From positions 28,692,001-28,756,000 of the forward strand of contig NC_090291.1 of NCBI RefSeq assembly GCF_037392515.1: a stretch of DNA of 64,000 nucleotides, written 5' to 3'. Positions within the stretch are counted from its first letter, which is position 1; each line of letters opens with the position of its first letter. The notes below the pieces were generated by a model that was given only the letters and a program-made list of their open reading frames with translations, was not told the DNA's origin and ran no database searches. The translations under genes were made by a program, and so were the position numbers. Source of the stretch: Haliotis asinina (Eukaryota; Mollusca; Gastropoda; Lepetellida; Haliotidae). This document shows positions 57,375 through 64,000 of the stretch, in pieces.

Positions 57375-57635
57375 TTTTGATACCTGTCTCTTCCTTCACT
57401 GGGTTGTGACCAGTGAAGATATGGGTCAGAATTGACCTTCAGTAACCCATGTCGTAAGAATTAACTAACACGATTGTGTGGTCCGGCTCGCTGATTTGGT
57501 TGACACATCTGTCTGATTGATGCTCATGCTTTTGATCACATGAATGTCTAGTCCGGACTTGATTATTTACAGACCCCACCATATAGCTGAAATATATCAC
57601 TGACAGTGGTATAAAACGAAACTCCCTCACTGGAT
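57375..57635 (+). mobile_element. SINE family B, nearly full length
   Basis: CTTCAGTAACCCATG, GTCCGGCTCGCTGATTTGG, TTGACACATCTGTC, GATGCTCATGCTTTTGATCA, GACTTGATTATTTACAGACC, CATATAGCTGAAATAT, ATAAAACGAAACTCC in reverse family order. Confidence 0.8.
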
Positions 57636-58229
57636 TGTGAGGTAAGATGTGAGTGCAATACAGATTGGGCAACAGTTATTGCTTCTATAGTATTGCAATA
57701 GGTAAGGTTCACTGTGCCACTAAAGTTAGTTTTTATGTCTTCTAAGATAGCTATTTTTCAGATGCAGATGATTTGATTTGATTTCTAGCGGATAAGATAA
57801 GGGTATTATGGTGTGTTCTGTTGTATTTGATATACTTATTAAAGGCACCAAATTCATACACACTCCAGAAGCATGTTGAGATGGCTAAACATCTGCATAC
57901 ATGAGTTATGCGGGGAAATAATAATCATATTCTGATTACAGCATCCAATGAGCAGCTAGTCAGATGGATACTAGGTGCTATTTTAGTGAATTATTATTAT
58001 TAGGTCTTCAGACAAAAGTCTGGAAGACTTACTGTTATTATCCAAATCTTATTATTAGTATAATTTTTATCTGTATGTTTTTTGTACCAGCTCTCCTGAG
58101 GGGTGATAGCCTGTATGCTAATACAATTTACATCAACACAGTCCTATTCTGGAAGATGTTGAAGCAAATCTGTTGACTCCATCATTGGTTTGTAACATGA
58201 TGTCTTAGATGTCTCACTTTCAGTCTCAC
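57636..58229. other. Unique DNA, no gene seen
   Basis: AT-rich, nothing recognised. Confidence 0.55.
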
Positions 58230-59300
58230 TTTAAACAGCTAGCTACAACACTCATGCCAGCAACCAACCACTCCAGCTACCAGTCTCAGCATAGCTACAG
58301 CCCACATCCCCAGTTACCATCCTACCAACATAGCTACAACCTCCTCCACACCTACCACACCCCAACATAGCCATCCCCTTCACCTGAGCTACCACCATGC
58401 CCAATTACCTCACCTCCACCTCAGCTACCACCATGCCCAACTACCTCATCTCCACCTCAGCTACCACCATGCCCAACTACCTCACCTCCACCTCAGCTAC
58501 CACCATGCCCTACTACCTCACCTCCACCTCACCTACCACCATACCCAACTACCTCATCTCCACCTCACCTACCACCATGCCCAACTACCTCACCTCCACC
58601 TCAGCTACCACCATGCCCAACTACCTCACCTCCACCTCAGCTACCACCATGCCCAACTACCTCAGCTACCACCATGCCCAACTACCTCAGCTACCACCAT
58701 GCCCAATTACCTCACCTCCACCTCACCTACCACCATGCCCAACTACCTCACCTCCACCTCACCTACCACCATGCCCAACTACCTCACCTCCACCTCACCT
58801 ACCACCATGCCCAACTACCTCAGCTACCACCATGCCCAACTACCTCATCTCCACCTCACCTACCACCATGCCCAACTACCTCACCTCCACCTCACCTACC
58901 ACCATGCCCAACTACCTCACCTCCACCTCACCTACCACCATGCCCAACTACCTCACCTCCACCTCACCTACCACCATGCCCAACTACCTCATCTCCACCT
59001 CAGCTACCACCATGCCCAACTACATCATCTCCACCTCACCTACCACCATGCCCTACTACCTCACCTCCACCTCAGCTACCATCATGCCCAACTACCTCCC
59101 CTTCCAACCCCACCCCAGCTACCACCATGCCCAGCTACCCCACCTCTACCCCAGCTACCACCCCAACCCCAGCTACCACCTCAACTCAGCTACCACTCCC
59201 ACCACAATAACCACACCCACCACAACTGTCATGCCTGTCCAACTACCACCCCCACCACGTCTACCACAACCCTCACCCCATCCCAGCTACCACCATCAAC
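58230..59300. repeat. 36-bp minisatellite
   Basis: The unit is CTCACCTCCACCTCAGCTAC then CACCATGCCCAACTAC, about 20 clear copies from 58380 to 59100. Shorter deleted units occur near 58650 and 58810, and degenerate CAGCTACCAC-rich flanks lie on both sides. A plus-strand frame (58397-59419) is open for 340 codons as Thr/Ser/Pro-rich repeats. It resembles a mucin-like tract but has no signal peptide or unique domain. Confidence 0.92.
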
Positions 59301-59525
59301 CCACTGAGGGATTGTTAGGTTTAGCCACGTGGGTCAAGTATTTCATCATCACATCTAAAACCAAGGTTCCATCCTCTACAGGGGTACACTATGTACAGTG
59401 TCAGCATACTCGGCAGTGATATTACTCAATTGCTATAACAGCCCAGAACCCACCTACTCACTCATCTGCAAAGGCCTTCACATAGACAACTTAAAGTCGT
59501 TAGGCCATATCCTGCCTTGCCATGC

Positions 59526-59980
59526 ATTCTATAATGAGGCAGTTTGACTATATCCATTACAAAGAACAGATCATCTGCACAACCTCCTTGTCCTAATGGC
59601 AAGGTAATGGAAGTCCGTTTGACTCCATGCAAAGAATCAATACAACCGCTTGGTTTGAAGCCACCACCCTTGCAGAGTACAGTGAGCACCAAGACTCCTG
59701 TCTCATTCTCGATCTTGTCACCTGTGGTGAGAAACTCCTCTTATAATGAGGCAAGACAGGGTTAAAATGCATTATGTAATCTTTGCAGTTGTTATGAGGA
59801 GGCAGCATAAACCAACTGGCAGTTTCACCTGTGATATGAAACTGTTCTAACAATGAGGTTGTGATGTGGACAATGTATTCCATTAAACAGTCGCCTAATG
59901 CAGTGTGTCCTTATAATGAGGTAATGGGTGAAAAGGGTATGTCACCTGTGGTAACAGGCTGTCCTTATGTTGAGGTAGTT
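59526..59980. repeat. Diverged ~54-bp tandem repeat
   Basis: Phrases GTCACCTGTGGT and CCTTATAATGAGG recur, with AATGAGG marks at 59533, 59745, 59852 and 59915. Spacing fits multiples of about 54 bp. Old and partly unrecognisable. If the exon at 59987 is real, this would be its 3' untranslated region or downstream sequence. Confidence 0.5.
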
Positions 59981-59986
59981 GTGGCT

Positions 59987-60149
59987 TCAAGCTGGATGGC
60001 ACCTCAGGCTCTGAGTGACAGCTGTGATCGCAGGTGTTAACTGGTCGCTGATCAGATCAACGACTGTCTGCCACATGGCCTCCCGTTCTTCAGGGACTAT
60101 CCATCTGTTAGGTCTGGGGACCTGCTCCACCAGAGCCACTGCAGACAAT
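59987..60149 (-). CDS. Candidate C-terminal coding exon, unknown protein
   Basis: Seen on the minus strand: a good acceptor (ATATTTATTTTTCCGACAG) precedes 60149. One base completes a split codon, then 53 codons run to a TGA (59987-59989). The frame reads LSAVALVEQVPRPNRWIVP, EEREAMWQTVVDLISDQLTP and AITAVTQSLRCHPA. GC content is clearly above the flanks, and the third positions (CTG, GTC, GCC, CAG) favour G or C, unlike chance frames here. The segment looks like a compact helical C-terminus. Family not recognised. Upstream exons would lie at higher coordinates, probably beyond the window. Two weak candidates are noted at 61-63.5 kb. Confidence 0.55.
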
Positions 60150-60237
60150 CTGTCGGAAAAATAAATATTGATGATTGCAATCAAATATTTATCGCTTGCA
60201 GCTTATTCTATGAATTCTTCCTTTTTCAATTTTGCAG

Positions 60238-60316
60238 TAGATATTGGCTTTTCCTTTGTTTCATTTTTGACAAAGGAAGGATATTGTGTTTTAATTTTAT
60301 GCTTTAATCAACTCAG
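60238..60316 (+). CDS. Weak 79-nt exon candidate
   Basis: A strong acceptor (TTCCTTTTTCAATTTTGCAG) ends at 60237 and a donor, CAG|GTATGT, begins at 60317. One frame is open: DIGFSFVSFLTKEGY then CVLILCFNQL. The composition is AT-driven and hydrophobic. It lies on the strand opposite the better exon 90 bp away, which lowers its credibility. Confidence 0.15.
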
Positions 60317-60671
60317 GTATGTACGTTAATTTGTAATGAACATGACTGCAATATGCATCATGTGATACATGTCGTTTCCCATATCTTCGCAGTTGCAGTG
60401 TCTAAGTGTCAGGACATATCACACAGAAACGGACTTTCATTCTGAAATTATCTTAATAATTTCACATTCAATTTAACTATTAAAACACTGAAAAATTTTA
60501 AAACCGTTACAATTATAGTATGATCTAGTAAATTCTGGAAACATAAGAAAGTGTAATATATGTCATATCAATACAGCAAACTACACATTGACCCATCATT
60601 GTAGAAACCCTGGTGTGTCCAAATAAGGATGGCGCTTCATAAAACTCTAAATGTCCTGTTGACATGTATAC
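60317..60671. other. Unique DNA, no gene seen
   Basis: AT-rich, nothing recognised. Confidence 0.55.
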
Positions 60672-60815
60672 TGAGTGAATGAGTTTAGTTTTACGCCTCA
60701 CTCATCAATATTACAGTTATATGGCAGCAGTCTGTAAACAATCGAGTCTGGACCAGACAATCCAATATAGTAGAAATATTGCTGAGTGTGGCATAAAACT
60801 GAACTTACTCACTCT
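60672..60815. mobile_element. Two SINE family B ends facing each other
   Basis: 60672-60760 carries the tail-side half of family B (GAGTGAATGAGTTTAGTTTT to GGACCAGACAATCCAA). 60773-60815 carries the inverted tail (AATATTGCTGAGTGTGGC, ATAAAACTGAACTTACTCAC). The pair can fold into a stem of about 40 bp. Confidence 0.75.
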
Positions 60816-61729
60816 GTAGTATTAAAAGTATATGCATCTCAACATGTATTCATGGAAGACCCTGACTCTGAGGATTATAAAATTACATCTGCTTTAATGC
60901 TGACCCACAACTGTCACATCATTTAGATCCATTTGCTGAATTAAGATACAAGGCATTAAACCTAAAAAACCTTGTAAATCATGACTTGTAATTATACTCA
61001 TGTTTCTAAATCGGACTGTTACCTAGCCTGTGAAACATATGTAAAGCAGCATATGGCCTACTATTTGAAATATTATCATTACAAGCAATAAATAACAGTT
61101 CACTGGACAACTGTACAAAAGAAAGCATTAATTTATTTTTCATTTATCACAAACTGAATAAAAATAAGCACGAATTTTTATTTAAGTAGAGCTACTTAAC
61201 ATCAGTACTGATCTTTACAATTGACATGCTAACATTTGCTTTGAAGAAAACAGAATTTGACTGAATGACGCTGTGCCTTTCAATTTGAAATTGACAAGTA
61301 AAATAGACTTTGCAATTGTTGTTATTTCATGCATGACTGCCTGTCAATGAAGAAATTCCCAACAATTTCACTCCACCTTTAAAATGAAGTCGATGAAGAG
61401 GAACACTGTTAAACAAATACAAGTATATTTCAATAGCTCCACACAGAGTCATTACAAAGCTCCATGCAGACTCTCTACAAAGGGAATTCAATCACAAAGA
61501 CCCTACAAAAACTCTCATGGCCTAATTCAGGCTAAATTACATCATCAGATTCACTAATACTCGTAATTCAAATATGTCTTGGGAAATCAAGCCATCTGAA
61601 AACCCTGTTCACACAAAGCCTACGGCTATGGTACCAGTTGAGACGAAGATACACCAAAATCAACCTTCATACAATTGCATAAAGCTAATTCAAATTTTGA
61701 CCTCATGTAAATTTTAATTATGTTCAAAG
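60816..61729. other. Unique DNA, no gene seen
   Basis: AT-rich, nothing recognised. Confidence 0.55.
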
Positions 61730-62160
61730 ACGAACATAGAGAAGTTGGAGCGATAATCAAGACGATTTCGTTAACTCTGCAGCTCCCACGACACAAGGGA
61801 CAGACAATTATTCCCATTGCTGAGGCAGGATGAGAACTTTGACAGAATTTCCTTTTGAAATCGGTAAACTTCTTTCTGACTCACATCATTTGCATACACC
61901 ATGAAATTGATGAATTGTTTAATTAAAATTCATCTTGATAATTCTTTAAGTGCGGAGGAAGCAGCTGTAAGACAAATGAAGCCGGTTTTGTTCCCGAGCC
62001 CAGTATGGCCACTGCACAGATGGTCAGCCCTGACCTTCAGATCACAGAAATGTTCAATACCATCAAATCTATTAATTTTATTAGTTTTTAAATTAGATCA
62101 ACCTCGGCCCATATGTGCATGTAAATGATAAAACCTCTGAACTGTATCTTTATGGCCTGT
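61730..62160. promoter_or_regulatory. Possible enhancer-like unique block
   Basis: GC-richer than its surroundings. It contains an exact POU octamer ATTTGCAT (61888-61895), TTTAATTAAAATT homeodomain-type sites near 61918, and GGTCAGCCCTGACC (about 62022-62036), a palindrome of receptor half-sites. No coding frame of quality. Conservation unknown. Confidence 0.25.
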
Positions 62161-62352
62161 AGAATATGGAGGAGGTTTATCGGTAATTATTCAACTTCAG
62201 TTTTACAATGATTTGATTTGGAATATTTTAGAAATTAAGTTCAAAAACATTTTGACTCAATGTTTCAGTCCTTTTCTCTGTTTCACTGTTAAAATAAATG
62301 TTTCTTGTTGTACAGCAAAATGAGTAACACTTTTGACAGTATAATTAATGTA

Positions 62353-62501
62353 TAGTGATTTTAGTTTTATGCTGCCTTTTTCAATATTCCAGCAATATCA
62401 AGCCAAGGGACACCAGAAATGGGTTTCATACATTGTGCCCATAGGGGGAATCAAACTCAGGTCTTCAGTGTGACAAGCGAATACCCTAACCACTAGGCTC
62501 C
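62353..62501 (-). mobile_element. tRNA-derived SINE, family A copy
   Basis: TTTTAGTTTTATGCTGCC, CAATATTCCAGCAATATCA, GACACCAGAAATGGG, GGGGAATCAAACTCAGGTC, CTAACCACTAGGCTCC. The tail is reduced to TAGTGA. The tRNA-like end is well kept. Confidence 0.8.
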
Positions 62502-62879
62502 ATTAATTTCTTGTGGTAAATGGGTTAAAGAGTAATTTGCCCATTTGGACAAATGCTTCATTCTAGAGTATAACTTTAAATCATTTTGTTTCTGTAAGCT
62601 GTATGAATAATCACACATATGCACATTTGCAGCAATGTTTTTAAATGGGAGAACTACACATTATAAACATAATATAGACTTAAAACATTTATCAACTTTC
62701 CCCACTTGTCAGTTTGTTTACATTGGAAATGAACACCGATGATTCCAAGCAAGCTCCATCACATTGCTTGCCTCTTCACACACTAGTACATGTAGTTAGT
62801 AAACGATCTATCACTGTGAAGAGTTTTACTGCACATCTTCAAAGTAGATATGATGATCGCATTAGATGGCATTTGTACC
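62502..62879. other. Unique DNA, no gene seen
   Basis: AT-rich. Nothing recognised before the promoter-like block. Confidence 0.5.
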
Positions 62880-63125
62880 AGGCTAGCTGATTGGCTCTTG
62901 TATATAATAAACATTGGTTATGATTGGTTGACGCTAACATGAGCCATTATTGGAATGTATTATCTCCGAATATTGACAACATGTTAGATTGGCAGGTTTC
63001 ATTTTCAAATATTGCATAATTTGGCATTTTTTTAAAAAACATGGAATGTTCGAAGACGAAACGTATGCAACAGTACTTCAAACTCTGAGCCAGTCATTTT
63101 GTTTGATTGTGAAATGATCTAATAG
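62880..63125. promoter_or_regulatory. Promoter-like block with CCAAT and TATA motifs
   Basis: Inverted CCAAT (ATTGG) cores at 62890, 62914, 62923 and about 62947 surround TATATAATA (62901-62909). Downstream on the plus strand an ATG at 63041 opens 15 codons (MECSKTKRMQQYFKL), and a consensus donor AG|GTAAGT lies at 63126, as in a first exon. The motifs also read as CCAAT-then-TATA on the minus strand, so orientation is undecided. A TE end is an alternative, since inverted CCAAT motifs also mark the hairpin elements here. Confidence 0.3.
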
Positions 63126-64000
63126 GTAAGTAATGTATGGACGTGTGAGTTTCAGTAATATAAAACTACTGTTTGCAGTATCACTAAAGATCCTATTTTC
63201 AATCCCAAAAATTCTTTGTTGGTCTGATCCTCTGTTCTACATGTACCCAAGCATATAATCCCAAAAGTCCAAAAGTGTGATTTTATATAAACTTATGTAA
63301 ATAAATAAATTCCTTAAAGGTTCTGTCAAGTGTTAAGAACTCTCCAGTCACAGGAAATGGAAACAGGATGCTAGAAATGAGAAGGGGGTGACAGTGAAAG
63401 AGACGTGAATGTTTTATCTCGGAAACATATGGTCTGACTAACACAAGCCCAGCAACTACTGTAGTTAAAGGACACACAACAATCAACACAATGAGCACTT
63501 TGGCCACGAAGAGCTGAAACATAGTATTATTGAAGAGTCACACACGAGGCTTGAATCATTTCAAGGCCATTGTGCTGACCACAGTCCCATACTTCATGCT
63601 CTGTCCAGATGCCCTTCAAACAAAAATATAATCATTACTTTGACTGATTTCATCAGGTGACAAATATTCAAGTCTGCTAGATAAATGTTAATAATTATTT
63701 ATCAAAAACATATCGCAAACTTGAATGCTGTTCAAATGGGCCGAAAGAAATATGAAACAGAAGAAAGAACAGGAATTTTGCAACATAGAGTTTAATGAAA
63801 AATATGTCTTTAAAAAAGATATTTCATTTGCAATTGACTGTACAATAAATGAGTGATCCGGTTTGCTAAATTAAAAAATCTCAGTCAAAAGATGATGGTT
63901 GACGTCTGCCACACAAGCCATGAGGGTATGGCTTGAGACATGGTAGGTAGTTAAATAACTTTAGATAATACCACTAACATCATAATTATAAATATAATTT
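63126..64000. other. Unique DNA, otherwise no gene seen
   Basis: Apart from the possible signal-peptide frame at 63440-63522, AT-rich sequence without recognised repeats. Confidence 0.5.
63440..63522 (-). CDS. Possible signal-peptide exon
   Basis: Minus-strand ATG at 63522 gives MFQLFVAKVLIVLIVVCPL then TTVVAG, a plausible secretory signal with a small-residue cleavage site, followed by LVLVRPYVSEIKHSR. Weak donor-like GT dinucleotides follow, but none is convincing. Same strand as the better exon at 59987, but no link can be shown. Confidence 0.2.

Noticed and set aside
58397..59419. 340-codon Thr/Ser/Pro-rich frame resembling a mucin
   Set aside because: The 36-bp period keeps other frames open too (178-202 codons). 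No signal peptide, no unique termini and no splice sites.

Overview
This is an AT-rich, intron-like or intergenic stretch of an animal genome. It has no operons, no long non-repetitive reading frames, and many SINEs, minisatellites and microsatellites. The commonest dispersed repeats are two tRNA-derived SINE-like families that carry a GTGAGTGAG tail and end in phrases such as 'CCACTAGGCTACCC' or 'ATCGAGTCTGGACCAGACAAT'. From memory they resemble repeats abundant in abalone (Haliotis), so a vetigastropod mollusc is the best guess. No database was consulted.

Layout. 1-5 kb: unique AT-rich DNA, one SINE and a 62/57-bp tandem array (3.4-4.0 kb). 5.7-6.7 kb: a 36-bp minisatellite. 6.8-11.6 kb: two candidate plus-strand exons (6829-6962 and 11287-11349), a palindromic MITE-like element, a 46-bp minisatellite and a SINE. 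12-20 kb: mostly unique DNA, a GAT/GGT trinucleotide tract (15.25-15.6 kb) and several SINEs. 20.6-21.7 kb: a ~31-bp minisatellite with a 137-bp higher-order period. 22.2 kb: a strong CTCF-like motif. 17.4 and 25.5 kb: two copies of a composite repeat. 26.2 kb: a LINE ORF2 tail. 28.1-28.8 kb: a minisatellite with a 154-bp higher-order period. 30.2-30.9 kb: a SINE split by a hairpin-bearing element, with a second copy at 53.8 kb. 33.8-35.8 kb: a satellite split by ~1.27 kb that includes another hairpin element. 36.4-36.9 kb: a 31-bp minisatellite. 37.6-40.4 kb: a 27-bp minisatellite of about 104 units, open as one 986-codon frame. 40.5-43.7 kb: a satellite split precisely at TTAA by a 2.8-kb piggyBac-like non-autonomous element. 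44-50 kb: short tandem duplications, tRNA-like SINE fragments and two MITEs. 52.8-53.1 kb: a perfect (GTGA)79. 54.4-55.9 kb: 38-bp and 204-bp arrays. 56.3 kb: a candidate 24-nt microexon. 58.2-59.3 kb: a 36-bp minisatellite. 59987-60149, minus strand: the most convincing protein-coding segment, a candidate terminal exon.

Genes. No complete gene can be assembled. Coding candidates are isolated splice-site-bounded open stretches and need RNA evidence. Clear tandem arrays fill roughly a fifth of the window. Nearly all long open frames are by-products of repeat periods divisible by three. The strongest biology here is the mobile and repetitive DNA: nested insertions with readable order, hairpin-bearing non-autonomous elements and higher-order minisatellites.
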